Source: Kiritimatiellia bacterium (GTDB lineage Bacteria > Verrucomicrobiota > Kiritimatiellia > SLAD01). From it: 42,774 bases of DNA. The notes under the pieces were generated by a model. It searched no databases. It was not told the DNA's origin and saw only the letters and a program-made list of their open reading frames with translations. A program made the position numbers and the translations under genes. Below, piece after piece: positions 28,276-36,223 of this stretch. The first letter of the stretch is position 1; every line of letters begins with the position of its first letter. The DNA lies in contig SLBD01000099.1 in the NCBI GenBank assembly GCA_007126515.1, positions 1-42,774 on the forward strand. The letters run 5' to 3'.

Positions 28276-28785
28276 ATGAACCGGAATATGCTGTCGTGCT
28301 TACCACTATTCACCTTGTTGATGCTACCCGCGCTGGTGATGGCTTCGATTGATCCTCGGGATGTCCCCGCAGATGTTCCGACCCGCTTGGAATTCGAAGA
28401 AAAATACGAATGGACAGCTCTGCACTGGGCCGTTCGACGTGGGCAAGTCGAAAATGTCCGCAATCTAATCAATCGAGAAGACATCGAAGCCAGAGATTTC
28501 CAAGGACGCACCCCATTACACATTGCGGTGCTATCAGGGCATGATGCTCTTGTAGAGTTATTATTGAGAAATGGAGCCAATGTGAACGCCCGCGACCAGT
28601 GGGAAGTCACTCCACTGCGGCGCGCGGAATTGGTATCAGAAATCCGTGGATGGGATCGCGCACAAATCAAAGCGATCCTGAAAGAACATGGCGGCATCTC
28701 CGATCAGATCAAGCCGAGTCGAGATATCTTCGCAGACGAAGATATAGATTACGAACCGGATGCAGATCTTGATCCCATTAAATAA
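28276..28785 (+). CDS. Exported ankyrin-repeat protein
   Basis: The 169-residue protein starts MNRNMLSCLPLFTLLMLPAL, a typical signal peptide cut near VMAS, and then has two to three ankyrin repeats: WTALHWAVRRGQVENVRNLI, TPLHIAVLSGHDALVELLLR and a shorter NVNARDQWEVTPLRRAELV. The acidic tail (about 145-169, many Asp and Glu) ends the protein. Ankyrin repeats bind other proteins; the partner is unknown. The ATG at 28276 follows AAAGGGA with ideal spacing, better than the upstream ATG at 28249. It is a lone plus-strand gene, divergent from tig and convergent with the GspC-like gene. Confidence 0.82.
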   Translation: MNRNMLSCLPLFTLLMLPALVMASIDPRDVPADVPTRLEFEEKYEWTALHWAVRRGQVENVRNLINREDIEARDFQGRTPLHIAVLSGHDALVELLLRNGANVNARDQWEVTPLRRAELVSEIRGWDRAQIKAILKEHGGISDQIKPSRDIFADEDIDYEPDADLDPIK

Positions 28786-28790
28786 GTACA

Positions 28791-28807
28791 GCTGAACCGC
28801 TTTTCAG
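28791..28807. terminator. Weak hairpin between convergent genes
   Basis: GCTGAA (28791-28796) pairs with TTCAGC (28802-28807 region) around a short loop between the stops of the ankyrin gene and the GspC-like gene. On the minus strand it is followed by TGTACTTATTTAAT, a mixed T-rich run. It could end minus-strand transcripts weakly; the stem is short. Confidence 0.3.
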
Positions 28808-28821
28808 CATCAACCAGCAAT

Positions 28822-29769
28822 CTATCGAATCAAGTGGATGAGCCGTTGTTCGGCACCGTCCCTCTCGATCTCAATGACGACGGCATTAAGATTCCCACGT
28901 AAGAATTCACCGATAAAGTATTCTGCGCGGGCGGGACTAATCATGGGCATCGAATTCACCATACGGACGATATCCCCATCCTGAAAGCCGGCCGCTTCGT
29001 ACAATTCGTTTTCGCCCAGCATGTCCAACACAAATCCTTGGATTTCGTCATTCTGATCTAGAGCCGGTTGCATGGCCATCAGCAAAGCCGTCAAACGTTC
29101 AGGATCCTCCTGAATCTCATCTGCATACTCAAGCAACAACTCGCGCTGCATAATCCAGCGATCATCACCGATCCGCCGTCCAAAACGATTTTCTTCAAGC
29201 GTCGGCATATCCTCGAATCGGAGGGGGACTGGTGAATCCATCTGCGGAGCCGCAGCCAATTCCCGAGGATGATCCTGCGAATCAAACTCTGTAAAACTGA
29301 GGAATAATTCTTCCTCACCACGATGATCTCGCAAAACAATTGAATCCCGCTCGATTGTAACCACACGTACATCACCCAGTTTCTGGCCGTCCCTGACCAA
29401 ATGCTGTCGGCCGACGGTTACATCATCCAGAATCGCCCGGCGCCCAGCATCCGCGGCAGAAAAAGTATCGCCACTGTAAGCAGAGAACGTTCCAGCCAAA
29501 CGGAATCGTTCAGCCAAAGAAATTTCTGTATCGAGCGGCACCGCCGAATGGGGCCGACGAAATACATCCCAAGCGGCATCGACCAATGGTACAGGCGGCG
29601 GAATATCTGCACGATAAGAGACATCCTCCTCTGTAACCTCTGGTGAAATTGACAACACCCATCTCAGCCCGCTAAATAGCAGTATCGAAATCAAAATGAC
29701 TATGCTCACCGCGGCAACGGGCGCATATCGGCTGATTCGATGTATGGATAATTCTACCGCTCTCATCAT
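28822..29769 (-). CDS. GspC-like type II secretion protein with PDZ-like domain
   Basis: The 315-residue protein has a single N-terminal membrane anchor (AAVSIVILISILLFSGL, about 18-36), a Pro-rich linker, a homology-region-like domain (about 60-150: LAGTFSAYSGDTFSAADAGR, AILDDVTVGRQHLVRDGQKL, VVTIERDSIVLRD) and a C-terminal PDZ-like domain (about 235-315: FVLDMLGENELYEAAGFQDG, DIVRMVNSMP). This is the layout of GspC, which links the inner-membrane platform to the secretin. Two adjacent ATG codons (29769 and 29766) are possible starts. It begins 25 bp after the 3' end of rnpB, far from the other secretion genes. A PilP-like role is the alternative. Confidence 0.75.
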   Translation of the reverse strand: MMRAVELSIHRISRYAPVAAVSIVILISILLFSGLRWVLSISPEVTEEDVSYRADIPPPVPLVDAAWDVFRRPHSAVPLDTEISLAERFRLAGTFSAYSGDTFSAADAGRRAILDDVTVGRQHLVRDGQKLGDVRVVTIERDSIVLRDHRGEEELFLSFTEFDSQDHPRELAAAPQMDSPVPLRFEDMPTLEENRFGRRIGDDRWIMQRELLLEYADEIQEDPERLTALLMAMQPALDQNDEIQGFVLDMLGENELYEAAGFQDGDIVRMVNSMPMISPARAEYFIGEFLRGNLNAVVIEIERDGAEQRLIHLIR

Positions 29770-29794
29770 TGCCTACATTAGCTATGGGCTTATT

Positions 29795-30230
29795 GGTTGA
29801 GGATGGCTATAAGCCGGATTCTGTACCCGCAAGCGGGCGCTAGTCATTTATCTATGCAATCAACCCGGAACTGATCTGCGATAGCAGAATCGAGACGGGC
29901 CGCCTCCAGTTCCCTATTTGATCTTGCTCCAGATGGGGTTTACCCTGCCCCTTTCGTTGCCTCCAGGGCGGTGGTCTCTTACACCCCCTTTTCACCCTTA
30001 TCCCGATGCCGACTTCTCAGCCAGATCAGGACGGTATTTTTTCTGTGGCACTTTCCGTCCCCTTCGATATTGCAAAGGGTCCTTTCGTTATTGGCGAAAG
30101 CATCCTGCCCTGTGGAGTCCGGACTTTCCTCCCCGTCCCCGATCGCTGGCACATCCCCAAAAACTTTACTCATGGTAAATAAGGAACTACCACCGATCGG
30201 GGACGGAGCGACTAGCCGCCATCCTCAACC
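29795..30230 (-). ncRNA. rnpB: RNase P RNA (type A-like)
   Basis: The ribozyme that trims tRNA 5' ends. On the minus strand the conserved GAGGAAAGTCCGGACTCC, the distal GGTAAACCCCATCTGGAGC followed by AAGATCAAATAGGGAAC, and the 3' ACAGAATCCGGCTTATAGCC are all present in the right order over about 436 nt. The ends pair perfectly over 13 bp (29795-29807 with 30218-30230), giving a clear P1 helix and hence the boundaries. A short internal hairpin, TTTAC/GTAAA (30165-30179), fits a variable peripheral helix. It lies between the zinc-ribbon gene (17 bp upstream) and the GspC-like gene (25 bp downstream), so it may be processed from a longer transcript. Confidence 0.96.
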
Positions 30231-30247
30231 TTGTGAATCATACCCGA

Positions 30248-30952
30248 TTAAGGGATGTAATACAATAGGCGACCGCAGTACATGCACAATGTCATGTCGT
30301 CCAATCGCCGAGCATCATGAGCCGCCTGAGGTGGCAATTTCATGTGACAGCCACCGCATGTGTTGTTCTCAACCTCAACCAAGGCGTAATCACCCACGTG
30401 TTGAAAGATACGATCATATCGCTGTAGCCAGGTTGGATCGACATCACGGGCCAACTCAGCGCGATTTTGTTGCACCTCTTCCAACTCCCGGGCAATGTTG
30501 TCAGAGCGCTGTTGGAACAACTCCAGTTCGCCGGCAACAACCTTTTCTTCGTCCTTCAACGAAGCTAATTTTTCATCACGGATCTTCTGTAATCCCTCAA
30601 TTTCTTCCATTAACACCAAATCTCGATCTTCAACGTCAGAAATTTCCTGGTTCAATGTGGCAATTTGATGCTCAAAGGCGCGATAATCATCATTATTCTT
30701 CACCTCGAATTGCTGTTGTCGAAACTTACGGATACGCTCTTGGCGCTGCTCAATTTGCGCTTCCAAGTCTTTTTGCTCTAGAGACTTCTTACGGATAGCA
30801 TCTTCGGCCTCATCATGCGCTTTACGAAATGCATCCAGTTGCGCCTCGATCAATTGCTTGCGCTTTGGCAAGTCCTTAATTTCTTGCTCTAAGCGTCTAA
30901 TTTTTCGGTCCCGATCCTGGATTACCAGTAGTTTCTCAACGTTCGAAGACAC
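30248..30952 (-). CDS. Coiled-coil protein with C-terminal C4 zinc ribbon
   Basis: The 234-residue protein is almost wholly helical up to about residue 175, rich in Glu, Lys, Gln and Arg heptads typical of an antiparallel coiled coil. A zinc ribbon follows with two cysteine pairs, CGGC and CMYC, in TCGGCHMKLPP and LCMYCGRLLYY. This is the zf-RING_7 (C4-type zinc ribbon) family, widespread in bacteria and including chlamydial CdsZ; a nucleic-acid or secretion-linked role has been discussed, but function here is unknown. The start is GTG at 30950-30952 with a near-perfect AAGGAGG four bases away. It precedes rnpB. Confidence 0.88.
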   Translation of the reverse strand: MSSNVEKLLVIQDRDRKIRRLEQEIKDLPKRKQLIEAQLDAFRKAHDEAEDAIRKKSLEQKDLEAQIEQRQERIRKFRQQQFEVKNNDDYRAFEHQIATLNQEISDVEDRDLVLMEEIEGLQKIRDEKLASLKDEEKVVAGELELFQQRSDNIARELEEVQQNRAELARDVDPTWLQRYDRIFQHVGDYALVEVENNTCGGCHMKLPPQAAHDARRLDDMTLCMYCGRLLYYIP

Positions 30953-31000
30953 AGGTCCTCCTTGACATCATCGTGATTATTGCGCGTGCTACTCCGGCAG

Positions 31001-31029
31001 ACTGTAGGGATGGGGTGAATCCAAGTCAA
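31001..31029 (-). promoter_or_regulatory. Candidate promoter for the zinc-ribbon gene and possibly rnpB
   Basis: On the minus strand TTGACT (31029-31024) and TACAGT (31006-31001) are 17 bp apart, in the gap between lplA and the zinc-ribbon gene. Transcription would start near 30994, about 42 bp before the GTG start. Since no separate promoter was noticed in the 17-bp gap before rnpB, this may also drive rnpB. Confidence 0.45.
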
Positions 31030-31061
31030 CCGCAAGATGAATAGATCGAACCTAGTCAATC

Positions 31062-31943
31062 TCATCCGAACAACTCACCGAACGGCGGTAAGCGGACTCC
31101 CGTCCAGTCTGGGTGGGCAGCGATATCTCCTTGCTGCTCCACGACATGTCCCTTTCGAACCTGGAATCGGATATCAGCGTCCAACCCCGATGTAGCAGTA
31201 TGATGAGACAAACAAAAATCGGGCGTTCGATCAAAAAGCCACTCGGGAGAGGCGAACTCGCTGCGGCTCTCTGATAGCTGCTCCCCCCCCCACCCGTCAC
31301 CAATTTGATCTGCAGGCGCAGAGCACTGCCACGCCCGCATCAATGATTCCTGAATCTCTTGAATCGACACCCCCGTGCGACAACTCGAAAGGTTTTTGAC
31401 CCGCGCTCGCACCGAGGCCGTCGCCTTGGTTTCGATCCGCCATTCTTCAGAAGGCCGCAACGCCTGCCGCAACGACTCAATGTCTGCATCCACCAATAAC
31501 GTGCCATGATGCAGGACCGCGTGCTTTCGCATGCAGAAAGCATGACCCGATATTTTATACCCCTCCACATAGAGGCTGGTTCGATCAACACGAGTGGCAG
31601 GAATGCCAAGATGCCGCAACGCCTTCACTGTTCGCTCAAACACCTGATCGGTGTCATATGTCTCTCTGGGAAGAAATACAGCATAGTTCAGATTACCCAG
31701 ATCATGGTACACAGCCCCCCCGCCCGAAATCCTCCGAGCCAAGCAGACATTTTGTCGGGCCATCCAGTCGAGATTACATTCTCTCCAAGGATTTTGATTT
31801 TTCCCAATAATGACAGCAGGACGGCTACGCCAAAAAAACAGAAGCGGAGAAGAAGAAGGTTCGATTTTGGATAGCAGCTGCGCTTCTGCCGCCAAATTCC
31901 AATACGGATCCAATTCTGTTGAGATCAAGGCATGGCAAGGCAT
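31062..31943 (-). CDS. Lipoate-protein ligase A family protein
   Basis: The 293-residue protein has the BPL/LplA/LipB catalytic fold with the lipoyl-AMP-binding signature RRISGGGAVYHDLGNLNY, the segment PAVIIGKNQNPWRECN and the region KISGHAFCMRKHAVLHHGTL with the conserved lysine. It probably attaches lipoate (or octanoate) to the E2 and GcvH domains of 2-oxoacid dehydrogenase and glycine cleavage complexes. The start at ATG 31943 leaves a 7-bp gap from the upstream gene; a reading from 31982 would overlap it. The C-terminal part (about 195-293) is less conserved. Octanoyltransferase LipM is an alternative within the same superfamily. Confidence 0.88.
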   Translation of the reverse strand: MPCHALISTELDPYWNLAAEAQLLSKIEPSSSPLLFFWRSRPAVIIGKNQNPWRECNLDWMARQNVCLARRISGGGAVYHDLGNLNYAVFLPRETYDTDQVFERTVKALRHLGIPATRVDRTSLYVEGYKISGHAFCMRKHAVLHHGTLLVDADIESLRQALRPSEEWRIETKATASVRARVKNLSSCRTGVSIQEIQESLMRAWQCSAPADQIGDGWGGEQLSESRSEFASPEWLFDRTPDFCLSHHTATSGLDADIRFQVRKGHVVEQQGDIAAHPDWTGVRLPPFGELFG

Positions 31944-31950
31944 GGCATCC

Positions 31951-33990
31951 TTACCGTTCCGACGGTGACGGGAGATCGCCACCCGCCCGCTGAATCATAC
32001 CGTAGAAATCCTGCACGTATTGGTTCGCCACTCGATCGCAACGAATAAACAAGGTATTCTCATCATTGATTGCATTGGCGTTGTTGCTCCAATTTGCAGA
32101 GCCCGCAATAACCGTGGGATCGTGCGGAGTATCCGCATCGACAATCATATATTTATGATGCATGCGGCGCACCTCATTCGGCCGGAAGACAGGAGGATGA
32201 TGCCGCCAGCGGATATTCGGGTTCAAGTCCGAATACTGATCGGGCGTGCGTCCCGTCATATTGATCGCAGCTGACCACCAATCATCCCAGAACTCTGTCA
32301 ACCCACTCACTTGAAATCCCGTTCGCTCGCCTTTCATGTCCCGGTCATCGCCTTCCCACTTGACCTTCAGCGTCCGGTCTAAATGAAAGTCCGACCAAGC
32401 AAATATAGCGAAATAGACCTTTTCCTCCGCATGATCCTCAACGAATTGAGTGATACCTGGCACGACCTGATATCCTGGCGAAAAGAAGACATCTATTTCC
32501 ACATCGCCGACTGTCGCCTGATGCGGTACATCCCCGCCACTCTTTCGCCCGCTGAATCGTGCATTGCTGGGGTTGGGTTGATCTTCACTACTCCCCCACA
32601 TTTCCTCAAATTGTCGCAGATAGATCTCCACCAATTCGGGCGAGTGTATTTCCACACCATTGTTACTATTGCCACGCAACAACGATCGCTGTCTCGCCCA
32701 TTCAGAGCCATACAGATCGGTCAGCGTAAAATTCATGCTGCCCGTCCATAGCCAGCGATTATCAACCAGAATAAACTTGTTGTGCATCTGCGCGCCGGGT
32801 CGATAATAAGACCCATCTGCACGTTTCTCACCTTCAACCAATACTCGCCCACTGCGGGGGATCGCACCAAAGAAGATCTCCGTAATAGGAATATCTCTAG
32901 GGCGCGCCGGAAGCCCCATTTCCCTTCGCCGCTCCGAATCGGCATCGAACGCAAAGATCGGGGCATTCGCAAACACAATCACATCATCGTCTGTTCCCAA
33001 AACTCCATCACGCCCTCGCATCAAGCGTTCCAGTTGCATTCGTGCATCTTGCCACCGAGCGAGACGTTCCGCATCGTCTGGATTGGGTTCCTTTGAATCC
33101 GCGATAACCCGGACCCTCACCCCCTCCGCCGCCTTACGAATCAACATGTCCGTCAAATCGGGCAGATTCAGTTCATACACCGTGATATCAATCGTATGGG
33201 TCGCACGACGCAAACGATCTAAAATGCGTTCTTCCAAATTGACTTGATGATTGGCTTCATTGCCCGTGCTCGCAAATTCCGTCAAGCCAGGCTGATTAAA
33301 GTAGACATTGATTGAATCGGGAGCATGATAAATCGCATGGATACGTTGATCGGTCTGCCGTGTGGCATCTCTGAATCCCGGGGTGCCATATCCCACATCA
33401 TAGCGAACCGTCGATGTATCCCAACTGCCGCTGGCATAGCCAGCACGATACGGATACACCCTCTGCATCGTCGCATGTGTTTCGGGATCGCCCGCATACC
33501 AACGATCAACAGAGTCCACCAGTCGTCCCCGTCGATCCGTTAGCAGCAGTCGGACTTGATCATCACACCATTCCCCGGCAAAGGTCATATCAGCCTGAAT
33601 TCCCGGTAGCTCAGGGTACTCCTCTCGAATCAGTAAAAAGCTGTCACCCGGAGCCACAGTCCCCTCCAGCTCAATCACAAAACGCCGCTCTCGACAACGC
33701 AGTTTCCACCCATCCATCGAGACTGATTGATCCCCGGGATTGTATAACTCAATCCACACCTGATCAGCAGAGTAGGACGTCCCCATCCAAGCGATCTCAT
33801 GAATAATCAATTGATGACTGCCACGAAACGGACCAGCAGATACCCAACCGGCGAGGAACAGCCAGCAACCAAACACCCATACTCCCATAGTACTATTTTT
33901 GGGCAGAGCGACCCCTCTTTCAAATAAAGCGATGCGGCTGAGGTTCCGCCTCCCGATCGGCAAAAGGATCGAGTTGTTTTTTCCAGACAT
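31951..33990 (-). CDS. Exported lamin-tail-domain plus phospholipase-D-like protein
   Basis: The protein of about 679 residues joins two modules. An N-terminal export signal has its hydrophobic core at MGVWVFGCWLFLAGWVSAG. A lamin-tail domain follows (IIHEIAWMGTSYSADQVWIE, LYNPGDQSVSMDGWKL, GTVAPGDSFLLIREEYP). Then come two phospholipase D halves, each with an HxKxxxxD catalytic motif: HNKFILVDNRWLWTGSMNFT and HHKYMIVDADTP with IAGSANWSNNA. PLD proteins of this group are usually nucleases or phosphodiesterases rather than lipases; export makes an extracellular nuclease plausible. The start is uncertain: ATG 33990 has AGGA at good spacing but gives a long N-region, while ATG 33888 gives a neat signal peptide. 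Confidence 0.82.
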   Translation of the reverse strand: MSGKNNSILLPIGRRNLSRIALFERGVALPKNSTMGVWVFGCWLFLAGWVSAGPFRGSHQLIIHEIAWMGTSYSADQVWIELYNPGDQSVSMDGWKLRCRERRFVIELEGTVAPGDSFLLIREEYPELPGIQADMTFAGEWCDDQVRLLLTDRRGRLVDSVDRWYAGDPETHATMQRVYPYRAGYASGSWDTSTVRYDVGYGTPGFRDATRQTDQRIHAIYHAPDSINVYFNQPGLTEFASTGNEANHQVNLEERILDRLRRATHTIDITVYELNLPDLTDMLIRKAAEGVRVRVIADSKEPNPDDAERLARWQDARMQLERLMRGRDGVLGTDDDVIVFANAPIFAFDADSERRREMGLPARPRDIPITEIFFGAIPRSGRVLVEGEKRADGSYYRPGAQMHNKFILVDNRWLWTGSMNFTLTDLYGSEWARQRSLLRGNSNNGVEIHSPELVEIYLRQFEEMWGSSEDQPNPSNARFSGRKSGGDVPHQATVGDVEIDVFFSPGYQVVPGITQFVEDHAEEKVYFAIFAWSDFHLDRTLKVKWEGDDRDMKGERTGFQVSGLTEFWDDWWSAAINMTGRTPDQYSDLNPNIRWRHHPPVFRPNEVRRMHHKYMIVDADTPHDPTVIAGSANWSNNANAINDENTLFIRCDRVANQYVQDFYGMIQRAGGDLPSPSER

Positions 33991-34070
33991 TCTAATCATT
34001 TCCTAACGATACACACATCGGATGATGCGCCTAAATAATGAGAGATCTTGCTACGTCGATCAGGTCAGCG

Positions 34071-34385
34071 TCAATGAAGCCGTTTGATTTTAACAATACG
34101 CTGACTGGGAGCCGGTCGCAAATACTCTTCAGGAACATCAATTCTGACCGTCGATCCCTTCTTCATACTTTCAGCAGAAGGATCTTCAATTAGCCCCGTC
34201 ATCGCCTTCTCATCCGAAGAACTTGTATCCACTGGAGGCCTTTCAGCCGACTCCGCCCCTGGTGGCACGGGGATCTTGATCTTCTTCCCACAGTTCGGGC
34301 AATCGATCGCCCATCCCGCCATATCAGCAGGCGCATCCAAATTCTGGCCACACAACGGACAATCGAAATTAATCTCCGACATCAT
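34071..34385 (-). CDS. Small zinc-ribbon protein of unknown function
   Basis: The 104-residue protein has an N-terminal zinc ribbon with Cys9, Cys12, Cys29 and Cys32 (CPLCGQNLDAPADMAGW, CPNCGKKIKIPVP) followed by a low-complexity Ser/Glu/Pro tail and a basic end (VKIKRLH). Similar ribbons occur as stand-alone proteins or at the start of larger PVC-group proteins, where they bind nucleic acids or other proteins. Two adjacent ATG codons (34385 and 34382) are possible starts. It lies 34 bp after the EVE gene. Function is not known. Confidence 0.75.
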   Translation of the reverse strand: MMSEINFDCPLCGQNLDAPADMAGWAIDCPNCGKKIKIPVPPGAESAERPPVDTSSSDEKAMTGLIEDPSAESMKKGSTVRIDVPEEYLRPAPSQRIVKIKRLH

Positions 34386-34419
34386 ACGCCCCTTTCGTCC
34401 TCGATATGCTTTTCATCAC

Positions 34420-34902
34420 TCAGTTCTTCCCGCGCGGATTTCCCAGCTCAACAACCCGCTCGAAATGATGCGGTTCTACAGGCTGAACCGACAACCGCAT
34501 ACCTTTCTTCAAAACCAGCATGCCCTCCAAAGCAGAATCAGCCTTAAGATCCTCACGTCCGACGGGATGCGGAAACTTTGATATGAATTGAACATCAACC
34601 AATTGCCAAATCGGGTTCTCGGAAGTCGCCTTGGCATCGTAATAGGGACTATTGGCATCAAACGCGGTCTCATCGGGATGCGCAGAGCTGCACACACGGG
34701 CCAAACCAACCACTCCGGGCGGCTTCGTATTTGAGTGATAAAACAGAACTAAATCGCCCTCTCGCATATCATCGCGCATAAAGTTGCGGGCCTGATAATT
34801 TCGCACCCCTTCCCATGATGTACTCCCATCTCGTTGCAAATCATCAATGGAGTAAACATCGGGCTCGCTCTTCATCAACCAATATCGGCGCTTCGCTGCC
34901 AT
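34420..34902 (-). CDS. EVE-domain protein
   Basis: The 160-residue protein is a single EVE domain (PUA-like superfamily): YWLMKSEPDVYSIDDLQRDG, TSWEGVRNYQARNFMRDDM, REGDLVLFYHSNTKPPGVVG and DVQFISKFPHPVGREDLK are family blocks. EVE domains bind modified bases in DNA or RNA, and stand-alone forms are widespread in bacteria, with a proposed RNA-binding role. An AGGGAGG lies 6 bases before the ATG. It is 11 bp from the GYF/coiled-coil gene. There are no restriction or other defence genes beside it, so a housekeeping role is more likely than defence. Confidence 0.92.
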   Translation of the reverse strand: MAAKRRYWLMKSEPDVYSIDDLQRDGSTSWEGVRNYQARNFMRDDMREGDLVLFYHSNTKPPGVVGLARVCSSAHPDETAFDANSPYYDAKATSENPIWQLVDVQFISKFPHPVGREDLKADSALEGMLVLKKGMRLSVQPVEPHHFERVVELGNPRGKN

Positions 34903-34913
34903 AGATGCCTCCC

Positions 34914-36170
34914 TTATCTAGCAGCGGATCCCATCTTTGCCGGAGAACGCCCAGGAACAGGAAAACGATTGCGCTTTTTCGGCTTGGGAGGCTTGCGATC
35001 CTGTTTGTTGGCAACAGCCGCCCGGCGCAGAATCGACTCTGGGGCATGATCTACAGCACCCAACTTTGTTTGCGATCTCATGCGTGTCAGCGCCGCACGA
35101 GCCAAGGGATTGGCATCCGCCGCAGGGATACTCTTGCTTTCAGCAGCTTGAGCAGAGGGTGACATATGAGCAGAATGCAAAGCCAATTGCTCCCTCAAAC
35201 CTCGAATCTGCTTTTCAAGCTCTGCTCGCTGCCGCTGCCACGCTTCTTCTTTTTGAGCCCATTCCGCTTGGGCAGAATCACCGCCATCGGTAGCGGATGC
35301 ACGCGAGACAGACGCTTGCTCTCTCGCCTCAGCTAATTGCTCAACCAGCTCTCCAGTTCGGCTTTCCAGTTTCTCTATCTGAGTCATCAACTCAGCTCGC
35401 ACAGAGGCAATCTCATTTTCTTTGTCTGCCATCATTTGCTGTGCAGACTGTTCGGATGCCGTCAATTTCTCCGAAGCACTATGAAGATCATTCTGTCTTG
35501 CCTCAAGCTCACGCTGCAACTCGTCCTTGACACGTTGCGCTTCGTTATATTTTGCTTCCAAGGCTTCTACTTCTGCACGCAAAAGGCGCAGCTCTGACTC
35601 TTTCACTTCCAGCCGAGATTTCATTTCCTTCAACTCATTCTCGACCGCCTCTTGCGCCAGCATTCCTGTCGCCTGCTCGTCCAGCTGCTGACGCAACCGA
35701 GACTCCGACTCTTCCAGTTCGGCTACCCGACTCTCCAATCGAGCCTGCAAGGCGCTTGCATCTTGAATGACGAGTGCATGATCCGCTTTCATTTGGTCCA
35801 ATTCTTCTTTGAGCTCGGACTCAGCAGCGGGACGGCGAGCCAGCGCCTTCAGAGCCACCATGCAAGCGGTCGATGTGTCATCCGAGCGAACATTGCGGAC
35901 CGAAATTTCCGGAGGAATATCACCCTCCAAGATCAACTCTGCCAAATACATTCGATGAACGGGACCGTACACCTCTCCCTCAGGAAGCTGAATCGTCCAA
36001 TCCATTTCCAACTCAGATTGTTGAGATACATCCAGCCAATTTACCTGATCACTAGAAACTGAATCGGTAGGCTCAATACGACCGTCGGATGCCCAATGAG
36101 ACAATTCCTCGAGAGCAACCGGCCCATAAACTGTGCCATCAAGTTTGCGCAAGTACCATGTTGTAGTCAT
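34914..36170 (-). CDS. GYF-like domain and coiled-coil protein
   Basis: The 418-residue protein starts with two repeats resembling the GYF_2 domain: WYLRKLDGTVYGPVALEEL (about 5-45) and WTIQLPEGEVYGPVHRMYLA (about 58-95). A long coiled coil (about 125-345, rich in Glu, Gln, Leu and Ala) follows, and then a basic proline-rich tail (KPPKPKKRNRFPVPGRSPAK). GYF_2 modules bind proline-rich peptides and occur in PVC-type proteins next to membrane or scaffold domains. No membrane segment is visible. A scaffolding role is an inference. It precedes the EVE gene by 11 bp and may share a transcript. Confidence 0.75.
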   Translation of the reverse strand: MTTTWYLRKLDGTVYGPVALEELSHWASDGRIEPTDSVSSDQVNWLDVSQQSELEMDWTIQLPEGEVYGPVHRMYLAELILEGDIPPEISVRNVRSDDTSTACMVALKALARRPAAESELKEELDQMKADHALVIQDASALQARLESRVAELEESESRLRQQLDEQATGMLAQEAVENELKEMKSRLEVKESELRLLRAEVEALEAKYNEAQRVKDELQRELEARQNDLHSASEKLTASEQSAQQMMADKENEIASVRAELMTQIEKLESRTGELVEQLAEAREQASVSRASATDGGDSAQAEWAQKEEAWQRQRAELEKQIRGLREQLALHSAHMSPSAQAAESKSIPAADANPLARAALTRMRSQTKLGAVDHAPESILRRAAVANKQDRKPPKPKKRNRFPVPGRSPAKMGSAAR

Positions 36171-36223
36171 GACTGTGAGGCTACCATGCAGATATCATTC
36201 GCACAAGAAAGGAATCCAATGTA

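Noticed and set aside
29971-30798. 275-residue plus-strand ORF across rnpB and the zinc-ribbon gene
   Set aside because: It runs antisense through a confirmed RNase P RNA and a conserved coding gene, so it is a chance open frame.
34420-34902. Defence-associated modified-base sensor
   Set aside because: EVE domains can work in defence when fused or adjacent to nucleases, but this one stands alone among housekeeping genes.
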